Assembly (NCBI RefSeq): GCF_000516985.1
Contig: NW_006917096.1
Span: 1,101,606 to 1,165,605, forward strand
Source: Pestalotiopsis fici W106-1
Taxonomy: Eukaryota; Ascomycota; Sordariomycetes; Amphisphaeriales; Sporocadaceae
DNA: 64,000 bases
Direction of reading: 5' to 3'
The position numbers were made by a program, and so were the translations under genes. Numbering within the stretch: position 1 is the first letter of the stretch; every line of letters begins with the position of its first letter. The notes under the pieces are model-generated. The model saw nothing but the letters and a program-made list of their open reading frames with translations, was not told where the DNA came from and made no database searches. Of the stretch, positions 31,183 to 40,904 are shown piece by piece.

Positions 31183-31944
31183 CTTTTCTTTCCTTCAAGC
31201 CCCCTGAGCTCCAGGGGTTCCTGCCGTCCTTTTCTCTGGTGGCGGTAAATTATTTCATTGATGCAATGCGCGTGGAATAAGGCGCGTTGGATTGGTCCAG
31301 TGAAGGCGACACTAAAATCAGTGCCGGTTGGTGTGTTTTCTCGAAAACAATTCGAAGCGCTGAGAACGCGACCTAGTGAGACCACTTGATTGACTTCAAA
31401 TCCATCGGGCCGCTGCAGCGATTGTTGACTTGACCTGCAACCCCGATCCAACTTTCTGGGACCTTATCGCCTTATCAGTAGTATCGATAGTGGGGGGGTC
31501 GCCTGAATAGCAAGGAGAGAAGAGAGGAACAACAAGGAACGCAAATCCATGTCCATTGCCAAGCCAAAGAGTATAACAAGAAGAGCTTGTGGCCCACCAG
31601 CGCGTTATTCCCAGCGCGGGTATTGCAGTAGGTACTGGAGGCCTGCCACCTGTCGCTCAGTTGTCGCCGCTGTTTGTATGCCACCTTGCTTCAACCAATT
31701 GATCACATAGGGGGGCAATCCCCAGAGCGCCGACTACTAACTAACAACTACTGCCTTTCTACCTTGTAGGTTTATTTGCACATCAACATCTTTGGTCGCC
31801 GAGACATACAAAAAGGGACTTCTCAGCTGTAGTCCAGGAATGTTCGTGAATATTCCACTGTACATGAGTTTTTTTAGAACCTCTCTTGTTGAATTTTAGC
31901 TAATCATGAAACCAGGACCAAATATTGTGTGTCTTGGTGGTTGA
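31183..31944. other. intergenic, Ima1 promoter side
   Basis: No gene is called. Around 31738-31770 there is a textbook intron 3' end (CTAAC, pyrimidine tract, TAG). This may belong to an unresolved upstream exon of the remnant at 31945-32774, but I could not build a continuous model. Confidence 0.4.
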
Positions 31945-32774
31945 GCTGACAAGGGGCCAAAGCTTCATGACTTGTATCAGCTCAATACAAAAGAAGCAGA
32001 CAAATTTACATTGGAACCTTCTAGTCGCCGAGTTGCCACTTGTGAATCACGCAGACGGATAACGCCTCAGTTGGTTCATCCTTGTGAGCTTGGGAATCGA
32101 CCGCGCACTCGGTTGACCGTCTTCCACAAAGCAGCTCTTGCCCTCTTGTGTCGCGGGTAGGCACTGCAAGACAGTCGCTTTCTAGCTGTGCGGCATTATT
32201 CTGCGCTTGGTAGAAGTGAAAAGGTGGAAGATCTAGTGATCATACTCAGGAGCTGTGGAGTCAAAACGACGACGACATTTGAGAGTGAGTTACTATTGTC
32301 CATCTAAGTCCCGATCACCAATCTCTAGTCGAGATTCCAATATCCCACATAGAACAGCTATGCCTTGAGGATACTGCGGCACAAAGTTCATTTGGACCTA
32401 CAAGACACTTTTCAATAGGCAGTCAGAGAAAAGGATATCTGATAAGCAATTCGCTCAAGGTAACCGCTTTCGAAGACGAACCAAGTGTCTCTCTATCCCC
32501 TGAACTTCCACGAACAAGGCACTATAGACTCTATGAATTGATACCCAACTCAGGGGATTCAACCCCTGCCTCGTTCGAGGTAGACGCCGTCGTGTATAGG
32601 AACAAAAGGGTGCAATCCAAGACCTTCAGAGGCAACATATTCCTCAGCACCTCTCAAGATAGTGTCCCGGGCCACAACACACATGCTTGTCGCTTCATCT
32701 ACAAGCTGGAAGCAGTACAAAGGCTCGCTGTCGTCGTTGGATCAAAGAGTGCCGACCAGTTGACGAAGGTATAG
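31945..32774 (+). pseudogene. unidentified gene remnant: coding-like sequence with no ATG and an in-frame TAG
   Basis: After a TGA at 31942 one frame stays open to a TAG at 32158-32160, continues open to 32284, and joins across a 44-nt intron (32285-32328, GTGAGT donor, CTCTAG acceptor) to an exon 32329-32774 ending in TAG. The downstream part reads as convincing protein, for example SEKVEDLVIILRSCGVK, HIEQLCLEDTAAQSSFG and TFRGNIFLSTSQDS. There is no in-frame methionine anywhere in either part, so it cannot be expressed as drawn. It is most simply a 5'-truncated and nonsense-interrupted gene, or the terminal exons of a gene whose first exons I failed to find. I do not recognise the family. 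It ends 39 bp before the ALG14 start codon, in the same orientation. Confidence 0.5.
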
Positions 32775-32813
32775 CCAAAGTAGCATAGGCACAAGTCACT
32801 TTAGGGTCAAACC

Positions 32814-34433
32814 ATGACCGACGATATGGATCTCCATCCAAGCAATCTGCCCAGAGCTTCTCTGGCAGAAAGCTCCGCTACCAGTATTGACAATGCTGCA
32901 TTCCCGAGACTTCGAGCAACTTCAAAACTCTCCAGCACCCACGCAGCTTCCACTCATTCTCCCCCAACCCAACAACAACAACAACAACAACCGTCACCAC
33001 AACCATCACCACAATCATCACCCACATCTAGCGGACCACAGAACAAGTCAGAAGAAAAGCAAGCAGCCATGGGTCCGACTGAGGAGGCGATCGCCTCATC
33101 GGTCTATCACCATGCCGACTACTTTGGCCCCATCGTGTACAGCGCTGGCGAGACCATTTTGCCCCCCATTCTCCTCATGCTTTCCGCCATCTTCTTCTTC
33201 TTCGCCGACAAGGTTACCATGGTTGTCAGTAGCCTGCTCACCATCGTCTTCATCCAGCAGTACAAGGTATGCTTGAAAATCGCGATTGATTTCACAAAGT
33301 GACCATGCTCACCAAACCTCAAGCTGCTCAAGTACCAGTACCTCTCCTACAAGCAACGCCGCGAACAGGATGACGACGGTCCCGGATACGGTGCACCCTT
33401 CTTCTTGCCCGTGTTTCTCAAGGCGATGCATCTATTCAACCTGTTTTTGGTAAGTATCTTGCCCCTCTTCCTCTCATCGTGATAAAGAAAAACTGATTCA
33501 ACCAGTGTGCTGCAATATTCTTCGTCCTACTTGCCTGCGGAGCTGCTGCCATTTCTCCCAACTTGGCTTACTGCCTCATGGTCCCTCCTTTCGTCCTGTC
33601 CCAGTGCATCTACTGGCCTGTTCATGGTTACGTAGGTATCTCCTTGTCTGTCACCTGGAGAGCAACATTCTAATTATCAAACATAGAACCTCCACCGCAA
33701 CATCACCCAGTACCGACCTATCGATCGCGCCGACATTCGCAGATCTATCCAACAGGCTACCCGACGCCGCTGGTTCTATAGCCATGGAGATTTCTTTCTC
33801 ATCTTTGCTGGCTCTGGAGGACACACAACCGAGATCCTCAGCTTGATGCGACTGTTTGAACCCTTTGACAAGTCCTTCTACCGTCGTTACATCATCACCA
33901 GCGGAGACGAGCGTTCTAGCGATATGATCAAGCAGTTTGAGGAAGAACGCGCCCAGCGAATGGGAATGGTACGCCAGATGCCAGGTGTCTACGAGATTGT
34001 TTTCGTCGCCCGAGCTCGATACGTTGGTCAGAGCTGGCTCACTACGCCCTTTACCGCTCTCTGGTGCATCTTTGACTGCTACCGCATTCTCAACATGGGC
34101 CGCCCTCACGCCATGCCCGGCGCCACAGTCGAATATCCGCAGACCATCGTTTGCAACGGTCCCGGCTCATCGTCAATGTTCGTCCTCGTCTCGCACCTGA
34201 TGCGCATGTACGGTCTGATGCCGGCCAACCGCGGCATGACCGTCTTCGTCGAGTCAATCGCCCGCGTCTGCAGCCTAAGCCTGACGGGCAAGATCTTCTA
34301 CCATCTGGATCTTGCCGACGCCTTCGTCGTCCAGCATCGGGGCGTAGAAGACGTCTACCCCGGCGTCTTCTGCGAGCCGATGCTGGTGAAGCGGCTCTAC
34401 CCCCCTGGGGTTTTGCCCTTTGGCTGGCGCTGA
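32814..34433 (+). CDS. alg14: UDP-GlcNAc transferase subunit Alg14 with long N-terminal membrane extension
   Basis: Four exons: 32814-33266, 33324-33449, 33506-33631, 33687-34433 (483 residues). Introns are 57, 56 and 55 nt, all phase 0. The C-terminal half is Alg14: FLIFAGSGGHTTEIL (about 276), YIITSGDERS, QTIVCNGPGSSSMF, then FVESIARVCSLSLTGKI and ADAFVVQ. Alg14 anchors the catalytic subunit Alg13 to the ER face and together they add the second GlcNAc of the dolichol-linked N-glycan precursor. Typical Alg14 is 200-240 residues; this one has about 235 extra N-terminal residues, with a Ser/Pro/Gln-rich start (seven consecutive Gln) and several hydrophobic segments (for example LPPILLMLSAIFFFFAD). 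The start at 32814 (ACCATG) is uncertain; MGPTEEA at 33069 is an alternative. The Alg14 domain is firm, the extension needs transcript support. Confidence 0.88.
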
Positions 34434-35775
34434 GGGGGGAGGGCGCAGGCGTGGGCGCGGGCGGCGGCGGACGGGTGGTGAGGCCCTGAGGCCGCAAAAT
34501 GGATTGCTTTAAAAGTCTCCTTTCGGAGCCGCCGGGGGCGCCCCCGGCGTAGATAGATCAGTAGAAATGAGAAATGGAAAGATATTTTCGAGAAAAAAAC
34601 AATCTCTATTTTCTTTCCTAACGATAATAAGAGAGAAAAAAACTCTGAGAGAAAATCTAGTTAAAGAAAAACTTTAGCACGCCACTTCTCCGATATGCCG
34701 GCCTTCTTCTGCTTATACGTAAAGCAATTCACCTAATGTGACCGATTCTGTCATTTCGAGCTTTACTCGCCACTATTCAACGGTTATCAATATCGATGCT
34801 ATGAGTGTCCACGTCCTTAATCTCTGGAAACAGGATAGCCACGCCTTCACCAAAGATTCCCATGCAGAAACATGTACCGAACCAATGCTTTGCTACGAAA
34901 GAAACCAAAATCCAGCAATCTCACATGGGTCATGATCATGGCCCGGGTTTTGATGGTGCTGCAGTCTTCCTTCCCCGTGCTCAACAATAGCAAAATGGTG
35001 AGTATATCCCTCTGCCTTGGAAACATACGTCTCCTTTCCAACAAGCATCCGTACTTTGCTCAGATTGAACTGTGTTGTTAGTGGACTGCTTCTCCCGGGA
35101 TACTGTTCTGATCCGGGAACGGGGGATTGACCCTGTACTGTCGTGTGGAGCGCAGTGATTCGCTACAAGTCGTTGGATGATCACTGCTATCTCTTCCATG
35201 CTTGCTCCTGCGTTGCCGGCCTCTCCGATAGTCAGAATTGGAATCTGAAAAAGACTACGCAGGAGAGAGGTACTTCCTTTCGTAATGCGTCTCCAGCGTT
35301 TAGGGCCATATCATTTCTCCTAGCGCCAAGGCCATCATTTTGCAAGCTGTAATGTGTTCTTCGAACGAGGAGCATACATAGATTTGGTCGACTTCTTTTG
35401 CACACGACTCAGGGCTATTAACAAGCATCTCTTCCGATCCAGCATAGCCGTCCGCTTGAGGGCCGACATTACGTTACTTTAAACGTGCATCTTCCAAATT
35501 CCTGGTAGGCTGTGGCCAATGAAGAACTTGATGCTTCCAACTTTATCATTGAAAGAACTGTACTCTGAATACGGCAAATTCAGACCAACCACACCGCAGG
35601 TCACTCAGCTCTCCCAACAAAGATTAAGGAGACATTGATATGCATCGTTTCTTTTGTGGATTCCATCTATGCTGGAATCTAGCTGCCTGAAGAGGTCATG
35701 CCATCTCATCCTGGCGAGATTGTACAGGTTTTACAATTGTACATTGGATATAATAATAATACACGTGCTGGACTT
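34434..35775. other. intergenic, convergent gene ends
   Basis: 3' flanks of ALG14 and the mS23 gene. The first 70 bases are extremely GC-rich; the next 150 include a GC palindrome embedded in an A-rich tract. Beyond this, only short ORFs without motifs. Confidence 0.5.
34530..34549. repeat. 20-bp perfect GC palindrome
   Basis: A perfectly self-complementary 20-mer made only of G and C (centre GGGGGCGCCCCC) lies 97 bases after the ALG14 stop and is followed by A-rich sequence. It can form a very stable hairpin in RNA or a cruciform in DNA. Confidence 0.85.
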
Positions 35776-36603
35776 TTACCTTGCCAGAGTCTCGACAGCT
35801 TCGGACAGCTGATCCAAATCGACGCCTTCCAAATCCATAGCAGATTCGTCCACATTCGTGCTGAGCATGTCGGCCTGCTCACCACGAATCCTGTTGATTT
35901 GCTTGGTAGCCCACTTCTTCCACCTCTCGTGCTCCTTGTCCTCGAGTTCCATACCGATCTGCAGGTATGTCTTGCCAAAGTAGCCTCCGACCATGCGAGC
36001 CTCCTCGATCGCCACTCTCCGCTCAACGTCCTCTTCGTGACGGAGACGGTAGAATTCTTTTCGCGTCACGTCGTAGGCCTCGTCTACGGTCATGCCGAAG
36101 GTGTGCATCCGCCATAGTTGAACTTGAACGACACTGTAGAACAGTTAGCGCCTCGAAATCCAGGCAATATCAGTGCTCGGGGGATTGGGGGAAAGCTCTC
36201 ACGATTCTCCGCTCAAGGGAATACCAGGCTGTCTGAGGCCGGTGCTCCAGTCTATCCGTTGCGCGTCCTTTCCGTCCATTTCAGTAATCATGCGCGGCCT
36301 TGCCAGCTCCCAAGGATGGTCTTTGTAGAAACGGCGTCGCAACGCATCCTCCTCGTACACCAGCTGCTGGGGCTGGAATAACCTGCTGGCTTTCTTGATC
36401 TTGCTCGTCTTGGGGTCGTAGTGCTTGTGTTGCGGCGGCAATGGGCGCGTGAGGATCTCCGAGGGCGGATTATTTTCGACGACCTTGTACCACACGGGCT
36501 GGGAAACCTTGAGATTCCTGTAAATGCGGTGATCCATCAGAGTAGTCACCGTCTGGTAGATGCGCGCAGGCTTGAAAGCCCGGACGGCTGGTTTTCGCAC
36601 CAT
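35776..36603 (-). CDS. rsm25: mitochondrial small ribosomal subunit protein mS23 (Rsm25)
   Basis: Two exons on the minus strand: 36603-36203 and 36133-35776 (252 residues; yeast Rsm25 has 264). The 69-nt intron (36134-36202, GTGAGA donor, CTACAG acceptor) is phase 2 and joins to read ESVVQVQLWRMHTFGMT. Recognisable fungal Rsm25 features are the basic N-terminus (RKPAVRAFKPARIYQTV), PSEILTRPLPPQH, LVYEEDALRRRFYKDHPWEL, and the C-terminal helices EAYDVTRKEFYRLRHEEDVE and GGYFGKTYLQIGMELEDKEH. It is a structural protein of the mitochondrial small subunit. It is divergently paired with a mitochondrial PPR gene. Confidence 0.93.
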
Positions 36604-37198
36604 GGCTGCGGTTGCGGTGGAATCTACTTGGCCAGTCGGTGACGGAGTCCTTGGGCCGCAAGGAATCGGGTTACAATGACCGTCCCAATTGATCTTATGT
36701 CGACGACGTATGTGGTTGTCGCTGGGGAAAAGGTTCCAAGAGAGCTACTTGCTGCTCTCCGGGCGTGTCAATGATCCGGCCGATGAACTTTTTAGCGGCG
36801 TCGCACCGTGGAATCCATGAACCTAACGGGCCGGACAGGGGACGTCAAGCTCAATGGTCACTGCAATTGGTGCTTAGAAAGATAGGTACGGAATACTTCT
36901 TACTTTTTAGCGTGGGGAATTTTCTCCAATTGGGATTCGCTAGGATCCCTGATTCGCTGACCTAAACTACCTAGTAAATACCTACAGCTCCGAAAAAGTT
37001 GATTCCTATCGCGATCAAGTCTTGGGGGGCCAATCTGGAACTTTTGAAAAAGCTCGACGACGACGACGACGACGACTACGACAGCTAACATCCGCTCCTT
37101 TTCTTCACCTGCCTTATACACCCGCGCCGCTCCATGTCGTCTCGAGCTTGAAGAAGCATGTGTGATAACCGGAACACAATGCGGGACAGGGACAGCTC
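36604..37198. promoter_or_regulatory. shared promoter interval of mS23 and a PPR gene
   Basis: 595 bp separate the start codons of two divergently transcribed genes for mitochondrial proteins. It contains a short CGA trinucleotide run near 37055-37076. Joint regulation is inference from arrangement. Confidence 0.5.
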
Positions 37199-39043
37199 AT
37201 GAAAATCCTCGGTCGAATTGACGGGTCGATATACGGCGCCATACGATCCCATAGCTCCGTGTCGCGAGCTATCCAGTCTGCTGCCCACGGCCAACATGGC
37301 GCCAACCACCACAACCTCATTATCGCGGCCGTGTCGAGCCTTTCGTGTCCGTCCCGTAGTCTCAGACGCACCAGATCGGAAAGTGCAGCTCCGGTGTGCG
37401 CCGGCACCAACATCTCGAACTCTGCCTACTCGACCATAACGACCCCAAACTATCGAAGACCTTCGAACTCCATCAGCTTCACCTCACATACCCCCCAAAA
37501 ACGAAACCAAAATCACACTAGCTCGGCTGCTGCTGCTGCTGTTGAGCCATATTGGCCCGTCACTCCATGCACCCTGCCTAGCAAGTCCCGCGAGGAACTA
37601 CTCTCTTTCCTGGACTATTATGACGAGGTTACTGTCGAAGAGCAACTAGAATTCCTGAGGGATCCGTACCGGAGAGGATATGCTCCTGCCGCAGTGCAAC
37701 CGCTGAGACTATCCGAGGGACCCCATGACTATTTCTCTCCCTCGCCGGAAGAATTAGAGATGGGTGATCAGGAAGTGCAACAGACCCTCAGCCGCCTCCG
37801 ATCCGCCATTACCCAGAAGCTTCTGCGCGCAAATAGCATTAGCAACGACGATATTTATGATGTGTATCGATCCCTTCCCGAACCTCGAATGCACTACCTG
37901 AGTGGGCGCCAGAGGCATGCTCTGTTCGCCGCGCTTGGCGCCACAGAGCGGAAGAACGCAAAGGATATGCTTCGTTATTTTGCCGTCGTTGCCGATGTAA
38001 AAAATGCAGGCTTTTCGCTCACAAGGACGGAATGGAACACGGCATTGTCCTTTGCCAGTCGCTACGTGGGTGCTTCGAGTCAAACAGAGACAGAGGCAGC
38101 CCTACACCTGTGGCGAGAGATGGAGCACGATGCAGGAATTTCGGGCAATGAGGTCACCTTCAACATCCTCTTTGACGTTGCTGCAAAGGCGGGCAAATTT
38201 GCGCTTGCTGAAATGACCTACCAGGAGATGATCACTCGGGGCCACCATTTCAATCGATATCATCATGTCAGTTTGATCCACTACTTTGGTCTCAAGCTGG
38301 ACTCGAGCGGTATGCGCGCCGCTTACAAGGCAATGGTCGACAATGGGGAAGTCATTGACACGCGTGTGCTCAATTGCGTCATTTCCGGGTTTTTACGCTG
38401 CGGCGAAGAAACCTCGGCCGAGTTCGTTTACCACATGATGAAAAAGTCGGATGATAGGTCAAAACTCATACCTCAACGCGACTACTCATTCAACAAGATG
38501 GTCAACAAAGTACTTCTCATGTTTAGCCGTTTGAGTCGGAAGCATCCGGATCTTAGTGATGGACCCCAATCTGCTACTGCGTTGACTCCTGACCTGGCTA
38601 CCTATAGAATTCTTTTAAATTACTATGGCGTGCGGCTGGGGCAGATGTCACAGGTCGTCCAATTCCTGGACGAGATGAAATTCTTCAGGGTACCTCTGCA
38701 TGGCTCAGTCTTCCTGGCCTTGTTCAAGGCCTTCTCTATACATGGCGGCAATCCGAATACAGCTTGGTCGGTCAAGAGACTTGTGGATGTGTGGCATGCC
38801 TTCCTCGACGCCTTCGATGGAGGTGCGAACGGCTTGTATATCAACACATGGATGGCAATGTGGGTGCTTCGGGCATTCGCAATATGTACAGATTCGAAAG
38901 AAGAGGTTCTGGCTGTATATGAAGAGCTTAGGGCCAGGTGGCCGGCGGACGACGGGACGGATGCTTTCATGTTAGATTTCTTGCACAATTTAATTTCGGA
39001 AAAAGGCTGGGGTCCAAACAATGTCCCCCTGATACCAATGTAG
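37199..39043 (+). CDS. mitochondrial pentatricopeptide repeat protein
   Basis: An intronless gene of 614 residues. The first 115 residues are rich in Ser, Arg and Ala with few acidic residues, as in a mitochondrial targeting region. PPR-type helical hairpins occur at about 315-425 (VTFNILFDVAAKAGKFALAE, HHVSLIHYFGLKLDSSGMRA, RVLNCVISGFLRCGEETSAE) and again at about 460-500 (ATYRILLNYYGVRLGQMSQV), followed by further helices to the end. PPR proteins bind organelle RNA in a sequence-specific way and act in its stability, processing or translation. The particular target cannot be read from the sequence, and fungal PPR orthologies are weak. Another frame has an ATG near 37300 with a presequence-like peptide, but only this frame continues into the PPR region. 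Confidence 0.85.
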   Translation: MKILGRIDGSIYGAIRSHSSVSRAIQSAAHGQHGANHHNLIIAAVSSLSCPSRSLRRTRSESAAPVCAGTNISNSAYSTITTPNYRRPSNSISFTSHTPQKRNQNHTSSAAAAAVEPYWPVTPCTLPSKSREELLSFLDYYDEVTVEEQLEFLRDPYRRGYAPAAVQPLRLSEGPHDYFSPSPEELEMGDQEVQQTLSRLRSAITQKLLRANSISNDDIYDVYRSLPEPRMHYLSGRQRHALFAALGATERKNAKDMLRYFAVVADVKNAGFSLTRTEWNTALSFASRYVGASSQTETEAALHLWREMEHDAGISGNEVTFNILFDVAAKAGKFALAEMTYQEMITRGHHFNRYHHVSLIHYFGLKLDSSGMRAAYKAMVDNGEVIDTRVLNCVISGFLRCGEETSAEFVYHMMKKSDDRSKLIPQRDYSFNKMVNKVLLMFSRLSRKHPDLSDGPQSATALTPDLATYRILLNYYGVRLGQMSQVVQFLDEMKFFRVPLHGSVFLALFKAFSIHGGNPNTAWSVKRLVDVWHAFLDAFDGGANGLYINTWMAMWVLRAFAICTDSKEEVLAVYEELRARWPADDGTDAFMLDFLHNLISEKGWGPNNVPLIPM

Positions 39044-39255
39044 CATTGCAAGGAGTCTTGGTATTTATTATATATAGATGTACAATAGGTGGAAAAGCCC
39101 ATCACGATTTTGGGCAACGCAATAAGGCGATAATGTCCTTGCGCCTTGTAAATATCTATGCTGTCAAATGAGAAGAAGAAAAATTTAATCACAATCCGAG
39201 CCGTGTCTTTATGCGTGATATATGCTAGAGAAACAAGAGACCAAATCAGGTCTTC

Positions 39256-40904
39256 TCATATTTCATCCACTGATACAATTTCTGTTTCTTTTGCTGTTGA
39301 AACGCCACCAGCGAATGCTTCCAAATGAGCCTGAGCTTCGCGCTCTGTCCTGTTTGCAGATTCCACGTCCCCAATTCTTAAATAATGCTCTCTCAACTCT
39401 GACGACGTCCTCATGAGTCGATCTTTGGCATTCCAGGCAACCCTGACCTTGGCTGAAGTAAACGCCCCAACATAATACGCTGTCGCGAGTTCCGTCTCCC
39501 CGAGGGCCTCGTGAAGTTTGCCCCGTAACTCATAATACATGGTTACTGGGGCACGTGCGGATATGTGGTCAAAGTCAAAGTCGTCATACCCGTCGTGGAT
39601 CATGGGCCCGAGGGCAACGAGGCCCGTCTTGGCAATGTCGAGCCGGTTCATCTCAAACATGGCCTCGGCGTGCCACCAGCGCACCCAGGGACACCACTCG
39701 TGCTGGTCCCAGGTGGCATCGAAGCTGCGGAACTCGTCAATGATGCTCTGGAAAGCCTCGGCCGCCGCCGCAAACGGCATGGCGCCCACGTGCTCGAGGC
39801 TCCGGGCCGTGTACAGGACCGAGGTCCGGAGCAGTTCGTCCTCGCGCGGGATGCCCGTCACAAGCGCCGAGAGGAGGGCGTTGAGCATGGCAATGGCGAC
39901 GTGCCAAAACTGCCCCAGCGTGAGGGACTCGATCATGGTCCAGAGCCGGGTGACGGCGTGCCGGGGCCCCAGCTTGATGCTGCACAGCGAGCGGGCGTAG
40001 CGCACAAAGGACTCGGCCAGCGGCGCTCCGGCCCGGCCCAGCAGCAGCACGGCGTGGATCGAGGTCCAGGTGGGGGCCGGCCAGGCGCCGTCGAGGGCCC
40101 GCGAGTAGTGGCCAAAGGCGCGGTCCAGCAGGCGAAAGTTGTCCGCGTGGTCCCGGGGCTCGTTCACGCGGCGGTCGTCGCCGTGGTTCTCCGAGGCCAG
40201 GCTCGCCACCGCCTGCTGTAGTTCACTCCAGAACTCGAGCCGAAACTCGCCGTCCCAGTCGTACCGGCTTACCGCGCAGATGCCGAAACCTTGGCTCTGC
40301 ATGCGGCGTTGGGTATAGAGGATCACGTCCATTAACGCGCGGTCCTCCAGTCTCTCGGGTTCTGGGGAGCCGAGTGATTGGGGTATAGCTGATAATAATG
40401 CTTCGGGTGAGGATTGCTGCTTGATAGGCAAAGAAGCGGCACCGTCCCAATTCACCGTGATCTTGCACAAGTAGTCTTTGAGTTTCTTGGGGCCGACCTG
40501 GCGACCTCGGATAACGGGTAGAACGACCTGATTGCCGCCAAAGGCGTTATAAACAATCTTTGGCACGTCTTTGCGGTTGAGGTTCTTGTGTAATCCCCAA
40601 GACTTGAATCGCCACTTGTACATCTTCTCACTATTGGCATAGTTAGAATTCTGTCCGAGGATTGGGGGCAAATTGTTAAGGATCTTTTTCTTCCTCTGCA
40701 ATTTTCCCTTCTTTTGCCAATTTGACACACTTACGTCGCATTGAAGCCGTGAATAACCTTCATGAGCTCCCGCACCTCTCTGAGCGTCCTGTCCTCATCC
40801 CAGTAGAGCCGCGTAATGAGGTCGCGGTGGGTTGCCCAGTCTTCGGCTTTCGCGTACGCCCCCCTCGGCGAGGCGCCTTCACCGTTACGATTTGAAGTAG
40901 CCAT
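39256..40904 (-). CDS. Clr5-domain protein
   Basis: Two exons on the minus strand: 40904-40735 and 40630-39256 (514 residues). The 104-nt intron (40631-40734; GTAAGT donor, TTCTAACTATG branch, AATAG acceptor) splits a Thr codon. It sits inside the Clr5 domain, which reads after joining from WATHRDLITRLYWDEDRTL through HGFNATEKMYKWRFKSWGL (about 23-73). The rest contains an alpha-helical, tetratricopeptide-like C-terminal half (for example WWHAEAMFEMNRLDIAKTGL and ETELATAYYVGAFTSAKV). Clr5-domain proteins are numerous in ascomycetes; the domain is named after a fission yeast silencing factor and is thought to act in chromatin or transcription. The gene converges on the PPR gene with 212 bp between stops. 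Function beyond the domain is unknown. Confidence 0.88.

Noticed and set aside
29975..31198. Ima1 as two separate genes with different starts
   Set aside because: Clean GTGAGT..AAAG junction in phase 0 joins them, and the zinc-binding first exon fits only upstream of the long frame.
39565..40221. 218-codon plus-strand ORF opposite the Clr5-domain gene
   Set aside because: Antisense shadow of a GC-rich coding region; composition dominated by Gly, Arg, Val, Pro.
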